Source: Nitrosospira sp. Nsp11 (GTDB lineage Bacteria; Pseudomonadota; Gammaproteobacteria; Burkholderiales; Nitrosomonadaceae). From it: a stretch of DNA of 64,000 nucleotides. Positions within the stretch are counted from its first letter, which is position 1. Each line of letters begins with the position of its first letter. Of this stretch, positions 10,254-18,561 are shown piece after piece. The stretch spans positions 62,001 to 126,000 of the forward strand of contig NZ_FRBV01000004.1 in the NCBI RefSeq assembly GCF_900142705.1. Reading direction: 5' to 3'. A program made the position numbers and the translations under genes. The notes below the pieces were generated by a model. It was not told where the DNA came from. It ran no database searches and saw only the letters and a program-made list of their open reading frames with translations.

Positions 10254-10446
10254 TTGCTGCAACGTCGGTTGCCACCGAAAACGTTAATCCAGATCGCCGA
10301 GGCACATGGACGAGACGAGGCGGTGTTCGATGTTTATGCCGGCGCTGGTTGCCGTTTTAAGGAGATCCGGGATCATTTCGGGATTACATTACTCCCATGT
10401 GAGTCACATTGTGAAACAGCAACGGCTGACTGGAAACAAGACTTGA
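10254..10446 (+). pseudogene. REP-associated transposase C-terminal scar
   Basis: One frame gives IAEAHGRDEAVFDVYAGAG and FKEIRDHFGI. After a frameshift near 10383 a second frame gives HYSHVSHIVKQ and ends at a TGA at 10444-10446. Together they reproduce the C-terminal helix-turn-helix of IS200/REP-associated transposases (the usual pattern is a NRDEA helix, a KEIGDHFG helix and a HYSxVSRIVK helix). No catalytic HUH domain remains. Confidence 0.65.
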
Positions 10447-10535
10447 CCCCATCTGTGGGTAGAGCCTGCGGCCAAGGCTTCAGATTTTCCGGAAATAGCG
10501 TGCAAATTTGCGATGCAGGTTGAGGGGAGTTGATA

Positions 10536-11084
10536 ATGCGCGCGCAAATTATTGGGGGATTGGTTTTAAGTCTGAGTTGCATTTCGTCCAATGGGTGCGC
10601 GGATGAGCGAACGGTGCCGACGTGGCTGCATGAGGTCAAAATCGGGGTGCTTCACCACGACACCCCCATGTGGAGCGGTTTTCAGCGTGAAAGCGGCATA
10701 GACGTCAACCTCGAAGCAATTTTCTCGCCGCAAATCGGGGTTCTAGGTGGAGTCATACGTCCCGCCTTTGGCGGTTCGGTGAATACCGCGGGTGACACCT
10801 CCAAGCTTTATACGGGCCTTCGTTGGCAATACGAACACGTAAATGGTCTATTTTTTGGCGTCGGTGTAGGTGGCGCAGTCCACAACGGCAAGCTTCATTT
10901 ACAGCACAACGACCGCAAGGCCCTTGGTTCAAGGGTTCTGTTTCACATTCCGATTGAAGCCGGATATCGCTTCGACGGCAAGAGCGCACTTTCCATCTAC
11001 TTTGATCATGTCTCAAATGCCTACCTGGCCGATGAAAACGAGGGGATGGACACCTTGGGCATGCGGTACGGCTACCGATTTTAG
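10536..11084 (+). CDS. PagL-like lipid A deacylase (acyloxyacyl hydrolase)
   Basis: A 182-residue outer-membrane beta-barrel protein with a signal peptide (first ~22 residues). The C-terminal block FDHVSNAYLADENEGMDTLG carries the His-x-Ser pair and downstream Glu of the PagL active site, and the protein ends in aromatic RYGYRF, typical of barrel proteins. PagL removes an acyl chain from the 3 position of lipid A. I place the start at ATG 10536 with GGGGAG seven bases upstream, not the TTG two codons earlier. It lies between a transposase scar and a half REP, flanked by inverted TTGACCCC/GGGGTCA motifs. Confidence 0.75.
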   Translation: MRAQIIGGLVLSLSCISSNGCADERTVPTWLHEVKIGVLHHDTPMWSGFQRESGIDVNLEAIFSPQIGVLGGVIRPAFGGSVNTAGDTSKLYTGLRWQYEHVNGLFFGVGVGGAVHNGKLHLQHNDRKALGSRVLFHIPIEAGYRFDGKSALSIYFDHVSNAYLADENEGMDTLGMRYGYRF

Positions 11085-11299
11085 CCGGGATCGCGGAGGG
11101 AATACCATGAAGAAGTAGGTCGGATTAGCGTAACGCATCCGCAATTAACCGACTGGAACGAATCAACGGGGTCAGACTCGGTTGATCATGAAATAACGGG
11201 TTTCGGCCCTATAGATTCTCAAAGGGGTGGGTGATCCGCGCCGTTGGCATCTAAATACAACATGCCCAGCTATGAATCAGAAGCGAAAAGTTTTGGTTG
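11085..11299. repeat. Intergenic with degenerate REP traces
   Basis: Contains a half REP-like TAGGTCGGATTAGCGTAACG (from 11115) and GGGGTCAGACTC (11168-11179), the inverse of AGACTTGACCCC at 10439-10450. No gene is seen. Confidence 0.4.
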
Positions 11300-13066
11300 T
11301 TAAATGTGAGAGGCAGGTTTTATCCCGGTTTGCAGCAAGGTGGCGAGTGCCTCTGCCGTTATCGGATGGCTGAAATAGTAGCCTTGGCCCTCATCGCAAT
11401 GTTTAGCCAGAAGAAATGTGCGCTGTTCCGGTGTTTCCACACCCTCCGCGATGACGCGAAGCTTGAGGCTTTTGCCCATGTTGATTACGGCGCTGACAAT
11501 GGTGGCATCGTCCGGGCTGCTGGTAATTCGGCTCACGAACGACTGGTCGATCTTCAGGGTATCAATCGGAAACTGCCTCAAATAGCTGAGGCTGGAATAG
11601 CCCGTGCCAAAGTCATCGATCGCGAGCTTGACGCCCAGGTCTGCAAGTCCATGCAGTATGGAATCAGTAAACTCGGCATCTCGCATAAGGACGCTTTCCG
11701 TCAGTTCGAGCTCCAGATAGCGCGGTTCCAAGCCTGTATCGTCAAGCGTCGCGCGTATATTTTCCAGAAAATCCGTGGCGTTGAACTCGAGGGCAGAGGT
11801 ATTGACTGCAATGGTGATCGGCCGCAAGCCAATCCGTATCCAGGCTTGGGCCTGAAGACAGGCTTCGCGCAGAACCCATCGGCCAATGGGCAGGATCAGC
11901 CCGCAGTCTTCGGCGATGGGTAAGAACTGCAATGGCGGCATCAGCCCTCGTTCCGGATGCTGCCAGCGAATAAGCGCCTCGACACCGACAATCAAGTTGC
12001 TGTGAAGATTTATTTTCGGCTGATAATGCAGCACGAATTCGCGCCGTTCCAGTGCTCGGCGCAGACCGACCTCGATCGACTGACGCTGAACGGCCCGAAT
12101 ATTCATGGCCTGCTCAAAGAATTTGTAATTATCGCGTCCATTTTCCTTGGCGTGGTACATCGCCGTGTCCGCACTTTTGGTCAGGGCTTCCGCATCCCGC
12201 CCGTCGTCCGGGTAAATGCTGATGCCGATACTTACCGACACGTGGAGCTCAAGCTCACCGATGTGATGTGGAACAGCTAGCGCAGTAAGTATTTTTTGCG
12301 CACTGATAGCCACGTCGTCCGGATGCTTGATAGAAGAAAGCAGCACCACAAATTCGTCGCCACCCTGTCGACTGACGGTATCCGAATGGCGCATACAACG
12401 CACCAGGCGGCGTGCAACCGACTGTAGCAGCTGGTCGCCAACGGCATGCCCCAGGGAATCGTTGATGTGTTTAAATCGATCCAGATCCATGAACAGCATA
12501 GCAAATTGCCGACCCTGGCGGCGGGCCAGCTCAATCGCGTGGCTAAGCCGGTCCTGCAGGAGCATTCGATTAGGTAAACCGGTAAGAACATCATGGTGGG
12601 CCAGATGATCCAGCTGAGCTTTAGCAGTTTCGACTTGCTGGGTCATTTTATGGGCTTCAATTCCAGAGATGACCAGCTGTGCGTTCGCGTCCTGCATCAT
12701 CCTCAGGCGATCTTCGGATCTTTTTGCCTGTACCACATCTGCGGCGCGAATTACCCCCTCACGCAAGGTGGCTTCGCCTTCTCGTGCATGGGCTTCCACT
12801 TCCCGTATTTGCGCTGCTTCCTCGCGCAGATGGGCCGCATCTTCGCGTAAGTCGGCGGCTTTTTCACGCAAATTCGCGGCATCTTCCCGTGCGGTAGCGG
12901 ATTTTTCGCGCCGTAAAGCAGCCGCCTCATCGTCAACGACAGCGCTTTCCCTGCGTGGGAGATCCTTTTCCCGAAAAACTGTCAACCTGTCTTTGTGCGG
13001 GTTTGAAAAGCCTCGTTGATCCGATTCATCGGGATCAGAAGCACTGTCATTGTCATTTCTGCTCAT
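11300..13066 (-). CDS. GGDEF-EAL cyclic-di-GMP signalling protein with heptad-repeat N-terminus
   Basis: A 588-residue cytoplasmic protein. Residues 57-105 are seven consecutive seven-residue repeats of the AADLREDA type. Next come DANAQLVISGIEA (126-138), then GGDEF (intact GGDEF at 235-239, inhibitory site RHSD at 226-229) and EAL (EAL at 363-365, DDFGTG at 484-489, LKID and AEGVET present). Both diguanylate cyclase and phosphodiesterase activities look possible. I start at ATG 13066, seven bases after the KaiC-like stop codon; a longer frame to 13306 would overlap that gene deeply. It is the last gene of a three-gene unit and shares its N-terminus with the kinase at 2673. Confidence 0.93.
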   Translation of the reverse strand: MSRNDNDSASDPDESDQRGFSNPHKDRLTVFREKDLPRRESAVVDDEAAALRREKSATAREDAANLREKAADLREDAAHLREEAAQIREVEAHAREGEATLREGVIRAADVVQAKRSEDRLRMMQDANAQLVISGIEAHKMTQQVETAKAQLDHLAHHDVLTGLPNRMLLQDRLSHAIELARRQGRQFAMLFMDLDRFKHINDSLGHAVGDQLLQSVARRLVRCMRHSDTVSRQGGDEFVVLLSSIKHPDDVAISAQKILTALAVPHHIGELELHVSVSIGISIYPDDGRDAEALTKSADTAMYHAKENGRDNYKFFEQAMNIRAVQRQSIEVGLRRALERREFVLHYQPKINLHSNLIVGVEALIRWQHPERGLMPPLQFLPIAEDCGLILPIGRWVLREACLQAQAWIRIGLRPITIAVNTSALEFNATDFLENIRATLDDTGLEPRYLELELTESVLMRDAEFTDSILHGLADLGVKLAIDDFGTGYSSLSYLRQFPIDTLKIDQSFVSRITSSPDDATIVSAVINMGKSLKLRVIAEGVETPEQRTFLLAKHCDEGQGYYFSHPITAEALATLLQTGIKPASHI

Positions 13067-13073
13067 TGCCACT

Positions 13074-14543
13074 TTAATCACGTGATCCCGAGCCAGGGCT
13101 GAGGGTTGGCTTGCCTGACAGGATGCCGGCATACCCGGACAAGGCCTCACCGATAATGATGCCTTCGCCGGTAATATCGAACAATCGAACGTCCTTGCTG
13201 TGATCGCTGCCACGGACTTTAACGATCGAGAAGACGCGCTTGAGCTGACCTTCGAGTTCGACATAGCGCTGCACGATAATTGCGTCTGCGAGAAAGGCAC
13301 TTCCAAATGGACTGAAGCGCAAGTCAGTGTAACGATCTTCCAATTCAGAGGTCATTAATATGGTCACGCCCATGTTGGTAAGCTGGGCAATCATCCTGTA
13401 CAGCGATCCGCGAAAATCTTCGCTAAACTCGGGCGCCAGCGCCAGCTCAAACCCGGACAAGGAGTCAATGACAAGCCGCTTTGCCTGCATTTGATTAATC
13501 ATTCCAATCAAATCCTGCAAGGTTTCGTCAATCGACAAATCCAGGGAACGTGTGTTAATCACCCCAACCTGCCCACTCTTCACCAAGGCAGACAGTTTGT
13601 TGCTCAGCAATTGGCTTGGGCTCTTCTCAAACGCCGCAATTACACCGGGCTCCCCTCTGCGCGCACCTTCGCTGAGAAATTCCGTCGCCAATATTGTTTT
13701 TCCAGAGCCGGACGGCCCGACTACGAGTAGCGAATATCCCGTTGGCAAGCCGCCACCCAGCATTTCATCGAGGCCAGGTATTCCCAGGGAAATACGTTTC
13801 TCGCTGATGGATACCGACTCAACCGCTGTGCCTTGTTCGATAATCGCACGGGGAAAAACTTCAATTCCTTTATTACTGATTCGAAACGTATGCAAACCCA
13901 GTGCCTGAGCTTGGCCGCGCATTTTGATTACTTGCATCTTGCGTACCATTGAATTCCGATGCATATTCTGCGAAAGCCAAAGAATGCCATCAGCCACTGT
14001 AAAGACGGGGCTTGACTCTGATTCCGGCGCCAGATATTCGCCGATTAAAAATGTGGTTGCCTGCCAGGTCGTCATTTGCATGCCCAGTTGCTGGATAAAC
14101 CGCTGCAGTTCGAACACGCTCTGTTCCCCCTGCCTTGCTGCCTGCACCACCGATCGAAACGAATCTACAAATACGAAGCTGGGAGTAAAGTCTTTCACTT
14201 CTTCCGCAATGCGCACTAATACGCGGTCAAAATTTCCCTCCATGAGATCGGGAGACAGGTTGATGAAGCGAATGGATTCCGCAATTTTATCAACTTCAAA
14301 AAACGGAAACTGCTGTTGATAACGAAGCATCTTTAAAGCAGGCTCGCCGAGTACCGTGAAGAACAGCGCCCGATTATTCGGCGTTGCCAACGAAAACATG
14401 ATCTGATGAGCGAGGGTCGTTTTTCCACTTCCCGGCGAACCTGCTATCAGGTTAAACGAAAATTCCGGCAGGCCTCCGCCCAACAGGCTGTCCAGGCCCG
14501 GTACGCCCGTTGCCAGGCGACGTATGCTCAGCTTTTCACTCAT
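13074..14543 (-). CDS. Double-domain KaiC/RadA-like ATPase
   Basis: A 489-residue protein made of two KaiC domains. Each begins with the same signature (GVPGLDSLLGGGLP at 13-26; GIPGLDEMLGGGLP at 254-267), followed by Walker A GSPGSGKT (35-42) and GPSGSGKT (276-283) and Walker B strands FVFVD and LVID. In the second domain the usual acidic pair after the beta strand reads FEKSP, so one Glu is Lys. There is no KaiA or KaiB gene nearby, so a clock role is not implied; such proteins often work with signalling partners. It overlaps the upstream gene by 8 bases and is followed closely by the GGDEF-EAL gene. Confidence 0.9.
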   Translation of the reverse strand: MSEKLSIRRLATGVPGLDSLLGGGLPEFSFNLIAGSPGSGKTTLAHQIMFSLATPNNRALFFTVLGEPALKMLRYQQQFPFFEVDKIAESIRFINLSPDLMEGNFDRVLVRIAEEVKDFTPSFVFVDSFRSVVQAARQGEQSVFELQRFIQQLGMQMTTWQATTFLIGEYLAPESESSPVFTVADGILWLSQNMHRNSMVRKMQVIKMRGQAQALGLHTFRISNKGIEVFPRAIIEQGTAVESVSISEKRISLGIPGLDEMLGGGLPTGYSLLVVGPSGSGKTILATEFLSEGARRGEPGVIAAFEKSPSQLLSNKLSALVKSGQVGVINTRSLDLSIDETLQDLIGMINQMQAKRLVIDSLSGFELALAPEFSEDFRGSLYRMIAQLTNMGVTILMTSELEDRYTDLRFSPFGSAFLADAIIVQRYVELEGQLKRVFSIVKVRGSDHSKDVRLFDITGEGIIIGEALSGYAGILSGKPTLSPGSGSRD

Positions 14544-14958
14544 TTTTGAACTCCTTGCCAGTCTCGTTCGGAATTTCCGCGCCCCAAGCCAAACTTAGAA
14601 TACGGTTGATTAACTGCTCGCCTATTAACGAGGCCAGAATGTCGGTTAAAGTGATCAATAACAGGCTGTTTGCTTCGCGGACTTGCAGAGGCGATTGTCC
14701 TTCAAAGCTCCTTTTTAATTCTGCGAACCGGTGCTCAGCCTGTGGTGGCAGGGGGATGGTTGGGAGCCCAGGAAATGTTGACCGGCTCAGGAATACGCTT
14801 CTCACGTAAAGGGCATTGAAACCATCTTCACCTACAATCGAAATGATTTGGGTCGCCAATTGTGCCCATAATACAATCGCGGCATCTGCAACTTTCTCCG
14901 TTTGCTTTGCCATCAGGCTTTTAATTAACTGATGTCGCGGCAGGTCACAAGTTTCCAT
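14536..14958 (-). CDS. Unknown protein, first gene of the KaiC-like/GGDEF-EAL unit
   Basis: A 140-residue protein that I do not recognise. It looks all-helical and soluble with a hydrophobic C-terminal helix (LLLITLTDILASLIGEQLI, near residues 98-116). Its end overlaps the KaiC-like gene by eight bases, which implies coupled translation and a shared task. An internal ATG at 14913 is a possible start; neither has a strong ribosome site. It might be a regulator or partner of the ATPase, but this is inference from position only. Confidence 0.7.
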   Translation of the reverse strand: METCDLPRHQLIKSLMAKQTEKVADAAIVLWAQLATQIISIVGEDGFNALYVRSVFLSRSTFPGLPTIPLPPQAEHRFAELKRSFEGQSPLQVREANSLLLITLTDILASLIGEQLINRILSLAWGAEIPNETGKEFKNE

Positions 14959-15360
14959 AAGAAAATATCAATGCGGTTCAACTGGCCAGGCTAAAGATTC
15001 CCGGGTTTTGTGATTGGATTGTGAGTCTGTACATCGAATCGGCTTCGGGCACAGGCCGATATCTGGTTAGTATGCCGTTAAGGAACGGCTATATCATAAC
15101 AGCATGACTCTATTAGCGCGCCTTCAGCGCAAACTAAGATAAAGTCATTCGATAGCAAAAATATCAGCGTCCCTGGTTCGCTTCCGCCAACGCGAGAAAT
15201 GACTTTATCCGTGCCAAGAAGGGAAACTCACCAACTGAGAGGGCAGCACGATTAGATCATGCAGCGACATCTCGGGGATAGCTGTAATTATGTTACAGAT
15301 ATGAAACCGATGATAAAAGTGAGCGCGCGCCACACCATACACATCTTAGGTTGAAGGTAT
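14959..15360. other. Intergenic, with a long inverted repeat
   Basis: About 400 bases with no gene. It contains a perfect 11-base inverted repeat GATAAAGTCAT (15138-15148) / ATGACTTTATC (15199-15209) around 50 bases. The promoter of the 14958 operon should lie near its left end. Confidence 0.4.
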
Positions 15361-15436
15361 TGGTGCCGACACCAAGAGTCGAACTCGGGACCTTCTGATT
15401 ACAAATCAGCTGCTCTACCAACTGAGCTATGCCGGC
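15361..15436 (-). tRNA. tRNA-Thr (anticodon TGT)
   Basis: Read on the minus strand, a 76-base cloverleaf: acceptor GCCGGCA pairs with TGTCGGC followed by A and encoded CCA, D arm GCTCAGTTGGTAGAGC, anticodon stem CTGAT/ATCAG with TGT in the loop, and TTCGA in the T loop. Confidence 0.96.
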
Positions 15437-15501
15437 GCGGTGCAATTATAGATACTGGGGGGCAGGGTAGCAAACCCTCAAGAAACTAACAAATAATGCG
15501 A

Positions 15502-15927
15502 TTATTTTACGATCTGAAAGCGTCGCTTGTCACCCGTAGAGGGTGACGTACCATTGGATGAGGGTGACTTGGCCGGCTCTTCAATACCAGCGTCAGCCGG
15601 TGTTGTACTGACGTCGCCCTCAAGGGTGAAAAGAACGCCCTGCGAGGTCTCTTTGGCAAATATTCCCTGAACTGCACCAACCGGAACTGAAATTTCGCGT
15701 GAGACACCGCTAAACCGGGCGGAGAACTGGATCAAGTCATTACCCAGAGTAAGATGATGTGCGGCATCGGAGCTGATGTTAAGTATGATTTCACCGTCTT
15801 TCACAAAATTATCCGGCACGCGAGTCTGGGCATCTACTTTAACTGACAGATAAGGCGTGAGCCCGCTATCGGAGCACCATTCGTAGATAGCACGAATCAA
15901 ATAGGGCTTGGTCGACAGCTCTTTCAC
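15502..15927 (-). CDS. sspB: ClpXP specificity-enhancing factor SspB
   Basis: A 141-residue SspB family adaptor that delivers ssrA-tagged proteins to ClpXP. The N-terminal two-thirds (about 1-105) is the substrate-binding domain, with STKPYLIRAIYEWC at the start and the family segment NISSDAAHHLTLGND. A flexible Pro/Ser/Thr-rich linker follows, and the tail ends RRFQIVK, the ClpX-docking motif. It overlaps sspA by four bases (ATGA), so the two are translationally coupled, the usual arrangement in this class. Confidence 0.95.
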   Translation of the reverse strand: MKELSTKPYLIRAIYEWCSDSGLTPYLSVKVDAQTRVPDNFVKDGEIILNISSDAAHHLTLGNDLIQFSARFSGVSREISVPVGAVQGIFAKETSQGVLFTLEGDVSTTPADAGIEEPAKSPSSNGTSPSTGDKRRFQIVK

Positions 15928-16523
15928 TTTCGCATTGCCTTCTCGGATGCCGTGAGCGCGTCAATGAATGCTGGCCTGCTGAACAGCCGTTCTGCGTATT
16001 TCAACAACGGCGCAGCCTGCTTGGGTAGCTGAATGCCATAGTGATCCAATCGCCACAGCAGTGGCGCGATCGCCACATCCAGCATGGAAAAATCATCCCC
16101 CAGCATGTGTTTCTGCTTGGCGAATACGGGTGCAATCACGGTCAGGTTATCGCGAATCGCCGCGCGTGCTTTGTCCGCGGTTTTTGGATTTCCATGCTCG
16201 ACCGCGTCAATATGGCAAAAAAGCTCCTGCTCAAAGCGATACAGGAACAAGCGCGCACGAGCCCGCATAACCGGGTCGGCGGGCATTAGTTGTGGATGAG
16301 GAAACCGGTCATCAATATATTCATTGATGATGTTGGATTCGTACAGAATAAGATCACGCTCTACCAGCACGGGAACCCGGCTGTAGGGCGTCATTATCGC
16401 CAGGTCTTCCGGCTTGTTATGCAGGTCGACATCGATGATCTGAAAATCCATACCTTTCTCGTACAGCACAATACGGCAGCGGTGACTGAACGGACAGGTG
16501 GTTGCTGAGTATAACGTCATCAT
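15924..16523 (-). CDS. sspA: Stringent starvation protein A (GST fold)
   Basis: A 199-residue glutathione S-transferase-fold protein. The thioredoxin-like N-terminus begins MTLYSATTCPFSHRCRIVLYEKG and includes SRVPVLVERDLILYESNIINEYI; the C-terminal helical domain has DFSMLDVAIAPLLWRL. SspA binds RNA polymerase and helps in stationary phase and acid stress in enterics. Two ATGs start the gene (16523 and 16520). It follows the cytochrome bc1 genes by 56 bases, a conserved betaproteobacterial order. Confidence 0.93.
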   Translation of the reverse strand: MMTLYSATTCPFSHRCRIVLYEKGMDFQIIDVDLHNKPEDLAIMTPYSRVPVLVERDLILYESNIINEYIDDRFPHPQLMPADPVMRARARLFLYRFEQELFCHIDAVEHGNPKTADKARAAIRDNLTVIAPVFAKQKHMLGDDFSMLDVAIAPLLWRLDHYGIQLPKQAAPLLKYAERLFSRPAFIDALTASEKAMRK

Positions 16524-16579
16524 ATTTGGTTACTCTCAGCGCAAACGATTTGGGTACATCTTTCGTAAAGGGGAAATAA

Positions 16580-17317
16580 TCAATGAATGTCCTTCCAATA
16601 TTCATGTTTTAGCGCATAGGTCAGCGCCAGCATGCCAAACAGGAAGAGCATCACAATAATTCCTATTTGCACTCGCTTGGTTGCAGCCGGTTCACCCAGG
16701 TAAACCAGGAAGTTCACCAGATCGGCCACATAGGCTTCATATTCTGTTTTCGAGAGCGTGCCTGGTTTATCCAGCTTCAGTTCCTTTACCTCATGCGTAC
16801 CACCGTGACCATCGTCGACGGTGTTCGTCACCAGCGATTGCTCGCCCTGCAACTGATAGAGTACATGAGGCATGGCGGCTTTATCGAATACAAGGTTATT
16901 CCAGCCCGTAGCGGTGGAGTCATCACGATAAAACTTCCGGAGATACGTATAGAGCCAATCAGCACCACGAGAACGAGCGATTACCGATAGATCAGGCGGG
17001 GCGACGCCGAACCACTGTTTGGCTTCTTTGGTTTTCATGGCGACAGTCATGAGTTCCCCCACTTTCTGCCCGGTAAATATAAGATTGTCGCTGATCTGGT
17101 TCTCGCTCAGGCCAAGATCCCGTAGCCGGTTGTAGCGCATGTATTCAGCACTGTGGCACGACAGGCAGTAATTGACAAAAGTCTGGGCGCCGCGTTGCAG
17201 CGAGAGCTTATCGCCCGACCGGATCGGCGCCTGATCCAGCTTTACGGTTGACTCGCTGGCAAATGCGACAAGCGGAGCCAAGCATAAAATAGCTAAAATA
17301 GTTGTTATTTTTCTCAT
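16580..17317 (-). CDS. petC: Cytochrome c1 of the bc1 complex
   Basis: A 245-residue membrane-anchored c-type cytochrome. It has a signal peptide (residues 1-20), the haem site CLSCH at 51-55, the segment AAMPHVL holding the probable axial Met, and one C-terminal transmembrane helix (about 214-234) that anchors it in the cytoplasmic membrane. It passes electrons from the Rieske protein to soluble cytochromes. The start codon overlaps the end of petB by four bases. Confidence 0.95.
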   Translation of the reverse strand: MRKITTILAILCLAPLVAFASESTVKLDQAPIRSGDKLSLQRGAQTFVNYCLSCHSAEYMRYNRLRDLGLSENQISDNLIFTGQKVGELMTVAMKTKEAKQWFGVAPPDLSVIARSRGADWLYTYLRKFYRDDSTATGWNNLVFDKAAMPHVLYQLQGEQSLVTNTVDDGHGGTHEVKELKLDKPGTLSKTEYEAYVADLVNFLVYLGEPAATKRVQIGIIVMLFLFGMLALTYALKHEYWKDIH

Positions 17318-18561
17318 TCTTTCACCCTGGTCGGTTCAGGCTTGGTTTTATCTATCTTGCTGTACCACGGCATAAGGATAAAGAAGGCAAAGTAGATTAC
17401 CGTGAATATTTGCGCGAGTGTCGTGAACAGCGGGGTGGGTGATTTGGTGCCAAGGTAGCCAAGCACGAAGACGCTAATGACAAAGAGCGTGAGGGCAAAC
17501 TTGAAAATAGGGCCTTTATAGCGAATAGACTTTACGGGACTACGGTCCAGCCAAGGTAACAGCGCGAAGATCGCGACCGATCCGCCCATCAGTACGATGC
17601 CCCAAAGCTTGGCGTCTATCCACAGGAAATTGATGGTGACCGCCCTCAGCATCGAGTAGTACGGAGTGAAGTACCATACCGGTGCGATATGGTCAGGCGT
17701 TTGCAACGTATTGGCAGGAACGAAATTGTTGTACTCAAGGAAATAGCCACCCATTTCAGGGGCGAAAAATATGATCGCGCAGAACACGATCAGGAACACG
17801 ATGACGCCGAAAATATCCTTGACCGTGTAATACGGGTGGAAGGGGATACCATCGACGGGAATGTGTGTTACGGGATCTTTATATTTTTTGATTTCAATCC
17901 CGTCCGGGTTGCTCGAGCCGACCTCATGCAGCGCCAATATATGAACCACTACCAGCGTTACGAGTAAAACAGGCAGAGTCACGACGTGATAGGCAAAGAA
18001 ACGGTTGAGCGCGGCATCCGACAGCATGAAGTCACCCAGAAGCCAGTTCGAGAGCGTTTCGCCTATTACCGGAATCGCGCCGATCATGCTCACGATCACC
18101 TGGGCGCCCCAATAGGACATTTGCCCCCAGGGGAGGATATATCCGGTAAACGCCAGCATCATCAGCATGAAGAATATTCCCATGCCGATCAGCCAGAGAA
18201 GTTCGCGCGGCTTGCGGTACGAACCGTACATCATCCCGCGGAACATATGCAGGTAGACCACCACGAAGAACATGGATGCGCCGGTGGAGTGCATGTAACG
18301 GATCAGCCAGCCGAAATCCACGTCCCGCATGATATATTCCACCGAGGCGAATGCCATGCTGGCGTCCGGCTTGTAGTTCATGGTGAGGAAAATGCCGGTA
18401 AGAAGCTGATTCACCAGCACGAGCATGGCTAGCGAGCCGAAGTAATACCAGAAATTGAAATTCTTCGGCGCGTAGTATTCGGTAAGATGAGCCTTCCAGT
18501 TAGAAGTCAGGGGAAAACGTGCGTCTATCCAGTCGACCAAGGACGCTAATCGCTTGCTCAT
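17314..18561 (-). CDS. petB: Cytochrome b of the bc1 complex
   Basis: A 415-residue full-length cytochrome b with eight expected transmembrane helices. It binds the two b haems through paired histidines (RYMHSTGASMFFVVVYLH and FFAYHVVTLP regions). The Qo-site motif is PVWY (in HIAPVWYFTP), the variant usual in beta- and gammaproteobacteria in place of PEWY. It oxidises quinol and passes electrons to the Rieske protein and across the membrane. It directly abuts petA with no gap. Confidence 0.97.
   Translation of the reverse strand: MSKRLASLVDWIDARFPLTSNWKAHLTEYYAPKNFNFWYYFGSLAMLVLVNQLLTGIFLTMNYKPDASMAFASVEYIMRDVDFGWLIRYMHSTGASMFFVVVYLHMFRGMMYGSYRKPRELLWLIGMGIFFMLMMLAFTGYILPWGQMSYWGAQVIVSMIGAIPVIGETLSNWLLGDFMLSDAALNRFFAYHVVTLPVLLVTLVVVHILALHEVGSSNPDGIEIKKYKDPVTHIPVDGIPFHPYYTVKDIFGVIVFLIVFCAIIFFAPEMGGYFLEYNNFVPANTLQTPDHIAPVWYFTPYYSMLRAVTINFLWIDAKLWGIVLMGGSVAIFALLPWLDRSPVKSIRYKGPIFKFALTLFVISVFVLGYLGTKSPTPLFTTLAQIFTVIYFAFFILMPWYSKIDKTKPEPTRVKE

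Noticed and set aside
17986-18432. Long open frame opposite petB
   Set aside because: Shadow of the cytochrome b gene; His/Glu-rich composition reflects the complement of membrane-helix codons.
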